Below are positions 1-12,280 of a DNA stretch of 64,000 nt, piece after piece. Numbering within the stretch: the first letter of the stretch is position 1; each line of letters begins with the position of its first letter. Source of the DNA: Dioscorea cayenensis subsp. rotundata (taxonomy: Eukaryota; Streptophyta; Magnoliopsida; Dioscoreales; Dioscoreaceae); NCBI RefSeq assembly GCF_009730915.1, contig NC_052481.1:22518233-22582232 (forward strand), given 5' to 3'. Below the pieces are notes generated by a model, which was not told where the DNA came from, ran no database searches, and saw only the letters and a list, made by a program, of their open reading frames with translations. The position numbers and the translations under genes were made by a program.

Positions 1-770
1 GTGCAACAACAGTGGCTGGAGATGGTATTTAGTTTGGCTAGGTTGATATGTTATCCCTTGTTTGTACTATTTATAAGAATAGTAAAACTATGCATCTGAA
101 TAATTTCAGCCACTGATTTCTGATCCAAGAGTTCATAGTAAACTTGCTTAGAATTTGTATCTGTGTACGTCCACATAATATTCAGCTTCATATATATATA
201 TATATATATTATAAAGAGTTTTATTATTTTTTATAACTTTTTTATTTTTATTAATTTCCAATAGATTCGTGCTGGCATGATGCACGCTTGCATAGTACTT
301 TTCATGAGACAAGCTCGTATATGATCGTTCACGTGTGGAACATGCTGGAAATGATGGTTAAGAGGTTTCAGATCGAGTTTGATTCTCTTAAGTTAAATAT
401 TTTCTAAGTACAATGTTTCAGTCATATTTCTCAAATCGAATCCATCTTTGAATCTTACATTGAGTTTTAAAAATCCATTAACTAAATACTATCTTAAAAT
501 AAACATATGATTGTGACTTGTGAGTTAAATTTCAAGGTAATTGATCCTTCAGGGTCATAAATTCAACAAGGATTTTATAGCTGACTTAAATTATATCAAT
601 CATGTACTTACAAATAAGTTTTATCATTTGTTGATATTTTGTTTCTAATCATCTTATAATTGTTTTAATGAAAACAATTGAGGAATTCATATCCGGAGTC
701 TTCAGTTAAATGTTAAAATAAAATAAATGCAACAAAATAAAGGCTTCAAAAATCATATCTGTGAATAATG

Positions 771-3700
771 TCATCTGGAAAATAGCGTGGTTGTGTTGAT
801 ATTGCAAGGAGAGGTTGGATCCTTGAGACAGGTACAGAACCCATCTTCATCCAATGGAAAAGACATTGGCAGTGGATGGTCAGGAACAACACCAACCTGC
901 ATTCAAGATCTCAAACAAAGGCATATGTTAGTGTACCACAAACATCAAAATATCTCATAATTACATATACATATCCCCATAAAACCAAGATTCAGAAGAG
1001 GTGTGTATCTAAATAAATAAATCCATTATTAATGTTATCATGTATGCATGTAATCATCAAACCTTGGTTTTACAAGGGGAATATAAATTACACAGGGCTT
1101 GAAAAAGTAGAAACCGGAAACCATTTTTTGGATTGGGGGTATAGAAAGCATCACCAAAAGAATTAATAATAATAATAATAATAATAAGGACCAGTAGTTC
1201 CAAAAAGAGTGTTACTAACCTTATTAATATCAGTGTGAGCAGGAGTTTCATACCGGGCCACTGTTACGGCCAATCCAGATCCATCTGATAGCTCAAATAC
1301 TGACTGTATTTTTCTGTGCATGAGAAATAAATATTAGCATAAAAATTAATTAGTAGTAATTAGGCAATGCATAGTTTCAATTATCACCCAGAGAAACGTA
1401 CCCTTTTCCAAAGGTTGGTTCACCAAACAACACTGCCCTCTTATTGTCTTTTAGAGCCCCAGCTAATATCTCACTAGCACTTGCAGTTCCTTTATTTACC
1501 TACAAATAGATTAAAGAGGAAAAAAAACAAGCAAAAGAGTTAGCTTTTAGATGAACAATCTAATATGGAAAAGTATACTATGCACAAGTTAATGATGATG
1601 TGCATAATGAATTTGCTGAAACAAAGGTTCTCTTATTAGGAGGGGGAGAAAAAGGTTTCGCAACGGAGGTTAGCTAGACCAAACTTCCTCTGTAGAATAA
1701 AATATAGTTCACGCTAGCATAAGAAGATGGGCCTTTAAACTAATGAAGCCCCTGAAATTCTATTACATGCTGGAAATCAGATACCTTCGAAAACCTACTA
1801 GCTCGATTAACAGGAAACCAACAGCTTCAAGGGAAGTACATAAGTATGAAGAGTGGCAAAACAAAAGACAGCTGAGTGGGATCATACCAGAACGGCCAGT
1901 GGTTCTGACCCAGCTAGCACATTACTTCCATCGGCCTCATATATATCTCGAACACCACGGCTATCACAAATATAAACTATCACTCCTTTCTCCAGCCTGG
2001 TGGTAATCAAGAAACAAGTATCTCAATCAATTATTGGAAAAGGAAATAAGAACTATGCATCTCCATGCAGCATGTCATGTATCTTAAGTATTTAGCAAAA
2101 TATTTCGTGAATTTCTGAATTGATTGTCGCTATATAATGATCATGCATGAACACATTACTTGTGCTCACAACTGAGGAATGAAATTTTTTTTTTCACACG
2201 CTTTTCCTATCCACAGTAAAATTAACTGAGCTGGTTTCCACAAGTTGACAGCTTATTTCATCAACCATGTTTTTTCTTGTGCAAAATGCAAGTCTATTTG
2301 AGCACGCACGATCAACTAGATATCTTTGAGAAGGAACTTACCAAATCTTTGCAATCTCAATTCCTTCTGGGAAAAGACCACCACTGCAGCAAAATTTATT
2401 ATCTTAAGATCACCAAACAAGTCATTTCAAAACATAAGCTTCCTACATAAGGTCCACCTGTTATTGCGGAGATCTAAGACAAAAGCTTTCACATTATTTT
2501 CTCTTAATTTCTCAATGGCCTCCCTGACTGCACCTGTAAGATAAAATCTTCTAAGGATGTATTAACATTTCCACTGCAAGCTGTATACTTCATCCAATAT
2601 TAAACTCAACAAAATTGCCTCCTAAACTCACATTGGTCTTAAAACTCAATTTGCATGACTAATAAACCAATATTGCATTATCCTTTCGATAGTTAGTAAT
2701 GAAAATGTAAATGCAAAGAAATAGTTATAATAAACACTACGTCATATTACATCCTCAACTAAATACCATTGTGAACAAACAAGTACAATAACAAATAAAG
2801 TTAAAAACAAAACAACAGTTGTTTAACCAATGAAGAAAACCATCGTTTGGTTGTCACAAATGGTTTTTCCCTCAAGCATAAGACAAATAATGTAGCAATG
2901 AAGAAAACACAAACATTGCAGGGCTTCTTTAAGACAGCAAAGCACCTCCATGTAATCAGAAATAATAGTTAACAACTATTAGTATTTACCTGAAGCATTC
3001 TGGTTGAATGATGTTAGTTTAATGTACCCAATTCTGGAGCTGTCATTTCCTGAGCCAGGAACTTCACAAAATTTTGACTTTACGGGGTTCAAAGAAACTC
3101 TTTCTCGCCTACAAAATGTCTAACTGGTTAAATAAATCGAATGGAGAAGAGAGAATACAAAGGTCCTTACGTAATGCATTTAGAACCATTTCATTCTCGG
3201 AAGAATTTAACAGTCTGATTATTTTAAAACCATTTCATATACCTCAACACTACATTCTTGATTTCAGATCCACTGCGGATGGATATATCAACGGAGCTTC
3301 CTTCAGGACCCCTGTATGGTGCTTCAGGTTATAGAGAAAACACCAGACTAATCCATACACTGAATAAACATCTATTAAATAGATAGTGAACACTGAAAAA
3401 AGGCGCTAATGAATTGAGAATAAGTGTATAAGATACAAACAATGAAAGCTAAGAATATCCATTGATTAAAAGCAGGTTAACTAATCCAAACAGAACATTC
3501 TCTATGAGATAGGCAAATTCAGAAAATAATGAATTAAGAAAACACAAAGTCATTGACTCTATATGGCAGAGCATTCACAATAATGGCAGTCAGTCACTTT
3601 AGACAGAAGTATCTAGTTAATTCACAAAGCATACAGAAGCCATAGCAAGCCTTCTATAAAACTCTGTTTCTAATACGAAGTAAAGATTTCCATGGATGAA

Positions 3701-5365
3701 ATGTATAATCAAATCCTTATTAAGTTCCAACTCAAAAATCATAAGCATCGAACCATATATATCCATTTAAGCATATTAAAGAAACTCGGGATGTAAGGTA
3801 GAGCTCTCACTGTAAGAGTTCTGCAGCATCATATATATCCATATCTTCTGTGCTTCTATTGTCAATTGCCAAGATAATATCTCCGGGTATAATCCCAGCT
3901 TTGTTTGCAGGGCCCCCAGAAGCTGATGACATGACAACAAGACCAACAGATGATTCAAGCTTTGTAGGATATCCAATTGACAATCCCACACCCGTAAGTG
4001 CACCTTGAGTACCAGACTGCCTTCACGCAAAAAATGAAAGGCTCAATTATTTTCATCACATCAAAATACAGCTTAAATAAAAGACCATCACATACAATAC
4101 TCAAGCATATTGTTTTTGTTTTATTTTTTTAGATTATTTTATTTTATTTAGGCACCATATTAGAAAAACACACAAATGCAAAAGAATAGAAATCCTACCC
4201 TCAAGCTTCTAAATTTCTCTGGTTCTAAAAAGCGAGTAAAAGGATCATCAAGAGTTGAGAGCATCTTCCTTATTGCTGTATCTGAAAAAAAATATACATG
4301 CGAACTTCACCTTGAATCTGTTGAAATATCATAACCAATCAACATAAAAAGTTCATATTGATGTTTTTTCAACTTTTCTTTTGGCAAATCCAGACACTTA
4401 CATGTCTCTTCCCTTGTATTCATCGGTTCATTCCGGAGAGCATTTTCCCTATAGCGAAACCAGCTTTGCCCATTGAAGGTCTTATCATAATATGCACGAT
4501 CAACCATCTTCCACGCCTCCAGAAATAGGAGATTTTCTTCAGTAAGAGACCCTATATTGAAACTCACAAGGAAGAAAGCATTGTCATGGTTTTTCCAGGG
4601 TCCGCTAGAAGTGCATGAGCCATCTAATTCAGTTAGAACTTACAGGAAGGGCTCTGATTGACAGCTAGAGACAACGAAACAACAAGTACCATGCCCAGAG
4701 CCAACCGAAGAGCTACAACAGAGATGTTCTTCCCTAGTTTCTCATGCCATTTTACAAACTTGTGGATGCTTAATCTGCATCTCCTGAGAATTTGATTACT
4801 ATTGCTGAAAATCGATGAATAATATCGAAACGATAAACTCCAAAGAGCCCATCGAGGCCGCAACAGGGAAGACCTCGTTGAAAGGCTTTCAACACCGTCA
4901 CTGAGCTTACAGCACAGTGTTCTTCCATTAAAGGATCGATCTACAGTGCTCACGGAGACCTTCCATTTCCATGCAACCTGAAAGGCAAAGCTATCAACGA
5001 GCAACTCGCATATGAACCAATATACTCAAAATCAATAGCACTGAATAATCAACAAAATCTAAACAATCATCCATCAATTCACAGCCGATAACCAAAATCC
5101 TCCCACGAGATCATACATTTTGAATAAAATTATAATATCAGCACGAGCCACGATCGAGGAGAGATGGAAGCTAAAGGGTTGATCGAACCGGATCGAGATG
5201 GAGAGAAGACGAAGACGAAGACGAAGACGATGAGTAAGAGAAGGCATTGTAGGTTACCTTAGGATGCATTTGAGATCGGATGGAGACGATGATTCTAGGG
5301 TTTCCATTGCTGGAGCTCGAGAGGGCGAGAGGAGGAAACGAAGAGAAGCGAGTAGTGAACTCCAT
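771..5365 (-). CDS. CTPA: Carboxyl-terminal processing peptidase, chloroplast (CtpA-like, S41)
   Basis: Serine-lysine peptidase of family S41A. Plant members act in the thylakoid lumen; the best-known one trims the D1 precursor of photosystem II. Thirteen exons join in frame to 537 aa: 5258-5365, 4644-4977, 4402-4551, 4199-4281, 3811-4016, 3243-3311, 2990-3108, 2458-2533, 2342-2383, 1888-1996, 1402-1499, 1220-1313, 771-896, all with GT-AG junctions. Exons 1-2 give a Ser/Arg-rich transit region and a hydrophobic stretch ([20 protein letters not shown]) suited to lumen targeting. Exon 5 is the PDZ domain ([23 protein letters not shown]). Exon 11 carries the catalytic motif [13 protein letters not shown] (Ser439) and TFGKGK (Lys464), 25 residues apart, so the active site looks intact. 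The sequence resembles the CTPA1/CTPA3 group more than CTPA2, judged from memory; which paralogue it is remains open. Confidence 0.93.
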
Positions 5366-5606
5366 CTCTATAGAATTCAATAAACGAGCGAGTGAACATG
5401 GCCACCACGATGGTCTTTTCTTATCTCGCAACTACCTCAAGATCAGCTCTCAATCAAGCACAAATCTCCAAGAGAATCAAACGACCAGGGTGTATCTAGC
5501 GCCATCATTCAACTGGAGCATTATCCAAACAATCAGTTGGGAACTCACGCTAGCGTCATCATTTTAATTTCTATTGGATTAATTGCTATACAAGTTATTG
5601 TAATGT

Positions 5607-5825
5607 AATTGTATACTTTCTACATGTTTTTATCTTCACAATATTTTTAGATAATATTTTTAGATACAATTAAATTATTATATAATTGTATACTTTCTAC
5701 ATGTTTTTATCTTCACAATATTTTTAGGTAATATTTTTAAATACAATTAAATTATTATATTTAGTACATTTTTTTTATTCTCACGATATTTTTAGATATA
5801 GTTAAATTCTCATATTTAATTAAAT
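5607..5825. repeat. 77-bp AT-rich tandem repeat, about 2.8 copies
   Basis: The unit beginning aattgtatactttctacat starts at 5607 and again at 5684. A third, more diverged copy runs from about 5761. It lies upstream of the CtpA gene, in the otherwise featureless spacer before eL20. Confidence 0.75.
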
Positions 5826-6324
5826 TAAGTTACTCTAATCAGCGGTGTAGATAAACAAGAGTAAATTGTAAAAACTTAATTATACTTAAAAATATTACTG
5901 TAGACTAAAACGACCAAACTTGATAAGACAGAAAATACACAATTACAGAAATCTACGATCACTTTTTGTGTGTTTATATACATGAATCTTTTTGCATTTA
6001 ATTAATGACACTGAAATACTAAACCTCAAAATAAACAACTTGCTGCAAGGCACCCAATACATAAAAATGATAATGAAAGCATAATAATAGAATTATAAAA
6101 TGGTTCATAGGGTTGTTTTTTAGTAGCAATGTCAGCATCATAAAGATAATCCAACTCATGCATAGATAAAAGAAAACATCACAACAGTATTAGCTTGCAA
6201 GGTTCTACAATGAAAATAACTCCCAACAAAGCAAAATTGCAGAAGAAACAGAAAACTTCAAAACCATCTGAGCCTGGGGGCAAGAATAAATCTGAAGAGT
6301 CTTGAGGACTTATAATAGTCTCTT

Positions 6325-8388
6325 CTACATGAAGAGATTTGGTCGGGAAGCCTTGAAAGTGGTCTTGAGTTTTCTTGTTGGAGGCCTGACCTTCCTGTAG
6401 ACAAGTGGGAACTTGATCTTTGAGTCATGGAACTGCTTGGTGTTTTCGCGTTTGCACAGCTTCGCGGGGATGGTGGCTGTCTTGATAATCTGGATGCAAG
6501 GAAACCTAACACGGTGACGGGATGCCATCTCGTTGTACATTTGTTCGACGGCACCGTTGAGTGTGGTGTCCCTGTATTCCTTGTACATGTTGTGGTACCC
6601 AGTTCTGCTCTGGTACCTCAGCCAGATGCCATAGTTCTTGATTTTTGTTGGGTACCTTTCAAATATCTGCACATTGAGGGAAAACTAACTTATAAACTCA
6701 CTTCATGTCATGAAATGCTCAGATTTCTGAAAGAAACAAAACAACTAAGAAACCATATTGATGATGCAGACATGCCACATTGATTAATGATCACAAATTA
6801 CTAACAGAATGCTGAACAATCACTGAGTGAAAAAAGACAGTTCTCAAGGAGGATATGTACCAAAACAGGTTATAACATTTTAAAGGTCAGCAAATGCTAA
6901 CATAGCTAATAAGAGGCTAACAAAGAAAATTTCTAGGAACAAGCAAGAGATAGAACAATAGAGAGAGTTCAGTAGGCTAGACAAAGTGGCAATCAGATAT
7001 TATAAGTTTCAGAAACCAAAGTTAAATAATGAATGTCTTCTATTGCATTTCATGAAACAGTACCACAAATATATGGGAAGATGCCTAGAAATAAAAGAGG
7101 ATTTGCTTCCTAAAAATTTTCCCATGCCAACATTTTTTATTCAAAACATTCAAAGTCTGAATCAAGAACATTAAGCTAGTGGTTTGGATGAGAAAACCAG
7201 CTCATACAAGAAAGGGGTGGCAATAATAATGTGGATCAAAACATTCAGAAATATTAGCAACATCGACAGAAATCGTCATCTCATCGAGTAGAATAAATTA
7301 ACGATGCTAAAACATTCATGCTTCTGCAATTGACATCAACAGGTATCCTGAAGTGGCAATGCAAATTTGTTCCAGTGTAGGTTTCAGAAAACCAAACCCA
7401 GCCAACACAACATTAATCCATCCAAACAGACTTTTCTTGTAATAAAATCATTTAACAAATGGTCTGTGAAACAATGCACACAACATTTGAAAATGAGACT
7501 GGAGGAAGATATAATTAAAAATGTAAAAATTATAAGCTGTAATAGGGTCACTCAAAAATAATTTAAAAAATAAAATTTTTCTGGAACAACAAGGGAAATA
7601 TAATTTTAAAGGTCATGGCGAATGTCATGTTACAAATCAATTAACTAATCTAGAAATAAGAACAGTCATGACCTCAAACATAATATATATATAGATAACT
7701 CAACATTATTTCATTTAACAATAAAAGTTGCGGTAATGAAACTAACAAAGCAATCAAGAAAAAGATTTCATCGCATTGGATTTGTAAAATAAATTAGCAG
7801 CTTATAGAGAGCTAAGTAAATAGTGAGTTGCAGATACTCGAAACATAGAGGTTGATTAATGATAATACAGGAATGATAACAAATAGAAAACAAATGCCAA
7901 ATCATAACCAAAACTACCTCATTGATGGCAAGAACTTGGCCATTGCTTTTCTTGACCTTCTTCAGCTTTCTCAAAAAATACCTGGAATTAGATATGCTCA
8001 ACATTAGACATGATCACAAAAGGCACAAAACCATTAAAACATGAGAATCAACGATCAGAATTACCAGAACTTCGACTTGGCCCTGACCTCGTTGGTCGCC
8101 CACAGCTTCATGCGAAAGATCTTCGGATGCTCCTCAGATGGCGTCGGGAGTGCCCGACCCACAACCTGAAACTGATGAAACTGCATCGAAACAAGAAAAG
8201 GAAACAAACATCAACCAGAGCTCATGGAGAACAACAAAAGAAACATTTTGGATCCGATCTAGCCAAATATTCCCAAAATAAATCCGATAAATTACAGAAA
8301 ATTAATGAAAAACCATCCATCGAACAAGCAAGACCGACCCAAAAAGAAGGAGGAGCTCCATTGATTTGCTTACCCTAAAGCCGCCCAT
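6325..8388 (-). CDS. RPL18A: 60S ribosomal protein L18a (eL20)
   Basis: Structural protein of the cytosolic large ribosomal subunit. Four exons (8374-8388, 8065-8180, 7918-7981, 6325-6666) join in frame to 178 aa, the usual plant eL20 length. The product starts [19 protein letters not shown] and continues with [19 protein letters not shown] and [20 protein letters not shown], all classic for the family, and ends in a basic RPNLFM tail. The first exon holds only five codons, so an ORF scan misses it. The start ATG is followed by a donor, AGG|gtaag. A telo-box-like aaaccctag lies upstream at about 8494, common in plant translation genes. No defect is seen. Confidence 0.97.
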
Positions 8389-8499
8389 CGATCTCGCTAA
8401 TGAAGACTCTCCCACACCTCGCCGCCGCCGCTTCCTCGCTCTGAAGCTCGAGCAACAGGAAGGCTCAGTCTAGATATAAAAGGTTCTTATAAACCCTAG

Positions 8500-9060
8500 A
8501 ATGGCACATCTATGCAATTGACCTCATCGTTTGGTTGTAATTACGGTAGTACCATGCCATGGATCGATTAATCTATGTTGGGTTGGGCTGGCGGAGTGGG
8601 CTAGGTTTGCATTTTGGTTTATTTTATTTTATTGGGGAAAAGGAGTTAATAAAAGTGAATTATTTGATTAATTTCAAGTTTAAAAGAGTATTTTATACCT
8701 AACTTGTTTTATTTTTTATTTTTTTAAAAGAGTTTGCCATGAAAATAAAGAACTTTTAATCCTTTGTTATTAATATAGATTTTATTTTATTTAATAATTG
8801 GTAAAGCATGGAAATAGATTTTTAATTTAGTAATTATCAACTCCTAATATATATTCAGACAAAATTATCGCAGATCCATATTTTTAAAAGAAAATGATTA
8901 AAATAAATTCATAAATAATTTAAAATTTGTTAATTAATATTAGTTGGCCACGCAATCTTAAATTTCGTATTTAAATGTGTAATTTTAAAAAATTTTAAAA
9001 TAATTTTTTTTTATAAAATTAGAAAAATTTATCAAGACGAGCTCGCGCCATCGAAACTCT
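8500..9060. other. AT-rich spacer between divergent eL20 and DPH1
   Basis: About 550 bp separate two divergently transcribed housekeeping genes, so both promoters should lie here. I see no repeat, RNA gene or clear motif beyond A/T runs. Confidence 0.5.
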
Positions 9061-9099
9061 TCATCGATTCCCAACACCGGCAAAACCCTCGCCGCCGCC

Positions 9100-10494
9100 A
9101 TGGATCCCGACGAGAGCTCCGCTGCTCTCCTCGCCGCCCCTTTCCCAAACCCTAACCCTACTCCGAAGAAGAAGCCACTGCCGAAGCGCTTCGTGAAGTC
9201 CCAGATTCCTGACTTCCTCCTCTCGGACCCCGCCCTCAATACCGCCATCGCCGTCCTCCCCCGCAACTACGAATTCGAGATCCACAAGACCCTCCACCGC
9301 ATCACTACCTCCTCTGCTCGCCGTGTTGTCCTCCAGCTCCCCGATGGCCTCCTCATGTACTCCCTCGCCATCGCCGATATCATCCGAACCTTCTCCCCCC
9401 ACCCCGTCGATGTCTCCGTCCTTGGTGATCCAACCTATGGCGCCTGCTGCGTCGATGACCTCGCTGCCTCCGCTCTCTCCGCCGACCTCCTCGTCCACTA
9501 CGGCCACTCCTGCCTTGTCCCCGTCACCACCTCCCGCGTTCCCGCCCTCTACGTCTTCGTCGACATCCGAATCGACGTCTCCCGCCTCGTCTCCGCCGTG
9601 AAATCCACCTTCCAGCCTTCCTCCCGCCTCGCTCTTGCAGGCACCGTCCAGTTCATCTCCGCCGTTCATGCCGCCAGATCGGTCCTATCCGATGATGGGT
9701 ACGACATCACCGTCCCCCAGGCTAAGCCCCTCTCCGCCGGAGAAGTCCTCGGTTGCACATCCCCTACGATCCCAAAGTCAAAAGGGATCGAAGCTGTCGT
9801 CTTCGTCGCCGACGGTCGATTCCATCTCGAGGCGTTCATGATCGCGAACCCTGGAATCAAAGCATATCGATATGATCCGTTCCTGGGTGTTCTGGTCTTG
9901 GAGAAGTATGATCACGAGGGTATGAAGAACGCTAGAAAAGCTTCCATCTTGGAAGCGCGGAAGGCTAAGAATTGGGGGGTTATACTTGGAACGCTTGGGA
10001 GGCAAGGGAACACCAAGGTTTTGGATAGAGTGACAGGGATGATGGATGAGAGGGATATAGACTACACTGTGGTGATGATGTCGGAGATATCTCCGGCGAG
10101 GATAGCATTGTTTGCCGAGTCTGTGGATGCTTGGGTGCAGATTGCTTGCCCAAGGTTGTCCATTGATTGGGGAGAGGGGTTCAAGAAGCCATTGTTAACC
10201 ACCTTTGAGTTTGAGATTGCTTTGGGATTGATTCCAGGTTGGTGGGAGAGAAGGAGAACAGCTGAGTTGAAGACTTCTGATTGCAATGAGACTGTGAGGA
10301 AGGAGTGTTGTTCAGGATCAGATGGATGTGGGAGTGTTTCATGTGGTTTTGATTGCGATGAAGCAACGGATTATCCCATGGATTATTATGCACAAGATGG
10401 AGGGGAATGGAACAGTGCTTATTCGAAGAAGAAAGCTTCTAATGGGGCAATGAGACGACACAATGGAGTTGCATTGGGTAATCACTGTGTCTAA
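9100..10494 (+). CDS. DPH1: Diphthamide synthesis subunit 1 (DPH1)
   Basis: Subunit of the DPH1-DPH2 iron-sulfur enzyme that moves the 3-amino-3-carboxypropyl group of S-adenosylmethionine onto a histidine of elongation factor 2, the first step of diphthamide synthesis in the cytosol. One uninterrupted 464-codon frame. Family blocks are clear: RVVLQLPDGLL, LGDPTYGACCVDD, VHYGHSCLVP, VFVADGRFHLEAFMIANP, ILGTLGRQGN and QIACPRLSIDWG. The three cluster-binding cysteines fit Cys116 or Cys117, Cys138 and Cys350. The C-terminal tail after about residue 395 is Cys/Gly/Asp-rich and poorly conserved in the family. Codons in the first half are very GC-rich at third positions, while the second half is AT-richer. 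That gradient is seen in monocot genes and suits this start. Early codons include a telomere-like aaccctaaccct tract. Confidence 0.96.
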   Translation: MDPDESSAALLAAPFPNPNPTPKKKPLPKRFVKSQIPDFLLSDPALNTAIAVLPRNYEFEIHKTLHRITTSSARRVVLQLPDGLLMYSLAIADIIRTFSPHPVDVSVLGDPTYGACCVDDLAASALSADLLVHYGHSCLVPVTTSRVPALYVFVDIRIDVSRLVSAVKSTFQPSSRLALAGTVQFISAVHAARSVLSDDGYDITVPQAKPLSAGEVLGCTSPTIPKSKGIEAVVFVADGRFHLEAFMIANPGIKAYRYDPFLGVLVLEKYDHEGMKNARKASILEARKAKNWGVILGTLGRQGNTKVLDRVTGMMDERDIDYTVVMMSEISPARIALFAESVDAWVQIACPRLSIDWGEGFKKPLLTTFEFEIALGLIPGWWERRRTAELKTSDCNETVRKECCSGSDGCGSVSCGFDCDEATDYPMDYYAQDGGEWNSAYSKKKASNGAMRRHNGVALGNHCV

Positions 10495-12270
10495 AAATCC
10501 TTCAGTGGTTGTTTTACTTCCATGCTTGAATTTTTATGCAATACTAATCTTTGGCTGTTGCTTTACATCCATGCTTGCATTTTTATACAACAGTAATCTA
10601 AATGTTGGTATGGTTTTTATATTTGGTAGATCTCATTATCTTTCATCCTTTGGTGTGTGGTACTAGGAACTTGAAAATAAATCATTGCTTGATGAAAACC
10701 AATTAGCTTGAGTTAAGCTAACATGGGTTGATGGAAAACTATTGTGACTTCCTATATGTGCTTTCCAAACCTATCAGGAACTTGTCAAACTGCAATTTTT
10801 GTTTGGGTGGTAGAAGAACAATTCTGTGTCGAATTGTATATTGTTCTTAGGGCTGATTGGTGCTTGATCTAAAATTGCTTTTTATGTGAATGATTGCAAA
10901 GTCTACGGCATTCTCTAGTTTTATATTTTTATTAGGAAATAAATGAATTGGATGGCCTATGTACTAGTTTGGTGAGTCCAATTTTTCAGTTTCAAACAAT
11001 TTGTAGTTGAGGTGATCTTGTCCTGGAATTATATAAGTAAATTTTCTTCCTTTTTCTGTGAAACATATGTTTTATGATCTCTCTTTGTTGCCACTAATTC
11101 AAGGGTCAAGTGGTTTCTTTCTAAATTCAAATGAAAATTTAATTCACTGTAAGACATTCTTCGTTGATTATTTTCATTACAGTTTGACAAAATGCTGACA
11201 TCTAGGAATCCATACAGCGATAACCTTATTGTTGAAATTCAATATGTTTCATCTCTGCTTTCAGGATCGAGGAATACTAAAAGTGAAGTGAATCAATAGA
11301 ATGCCAAGGCATAGCTAGGCTTCCGTTTCTACATTTACCATTCAAGTGACATTGACAAGGTCTTCCTCCTTGTGTATCAACAATTTATGTGCTTCTAGAA
11401 TAATAAGAAGGTATGACCTTTCATCCTTGTATTCATAATTTTAAGATTTCAGTAATGTTGCATGATGTATTATATATCCATGTCTTCACTTACTAACGTA
11501 ATTTATATGACTATAATCATGTTGCAGGTCACAGTCCAGCGCATTCTTATTATTGATCAAAGTAATATTTATTGGAGGTGCCTAAACAAGTAATGAGAAT
11601 CACTGGTGGCTCACTCCGACTAGCTCACTGAAATTTGGCAAAGTAGCTCAATTTTCCTGTTTAAGCATCAAGACTCAGATTAGGTTTTCTCTCTTGTAGT
11701 ATTAGTAAGGTATTGATCTGTAATATAATGTCACGTTTGTAAGGCAACATTTTTGCCTTCTTTGATGTCAATTAAATTCAATGCTTTCCTTTGTTGTTCA
11801 CTGAATTAAAGTTCATATATTCCCTGATATATTCTGGTGAGTAATGTAGCTTAATGGAAAACCCGCATATTAACACATGACCGCTTATTAACACATGACT
11901 TGTCTATATCTATATATATATATATATATTAGATACACAATTTTGTTTAGTTAATTCTTTAAAAAAATATTTCAAAAATAATAAATATACATTTTTGGGA
12001 GGTTATACGAAACAATCATGAGTAAACATACGAAAAAAATTATTAGTAATTAAAAACAATGAAAATTTATTGAAAATATTCAGAGATTAAAAACTCCATA
12101 AAATTTAATCCTAAAACTAATGAATTTTATAAATTTGGAAATAATTTAAAATTTTCTCCCAAACATAAACATTGAGATTTGGGACTATATATATATCCGC
12201 ACAGGAAGGTTCGAAGCTTCCCGAGTCACCGGCGTTGCTCTCTCTCGAAGGCCGGAGCGGCGCTGAAACC
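10495..12270. other. Spacer after DPH1, no gene seen
   Basis: About 1.8 kb of AT-rich sequence holding the DPH1 3' untranslated region and then the TTC4 promoter. A (TA)n run lies near 11910-11930. I see no supported coding exon, RNA gene or transposon. Confidence 0.5.
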
Positions 12271-12280
12271 CTAGAGAAAG

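Noticed and set aside
9061-9669. A 202-codon antisense frame over DPH1
   Set aside because: It is the shadow of a GC-rich coding exon. Its Gly/Asp/Val-rich composition follows from the DPH1 codons.
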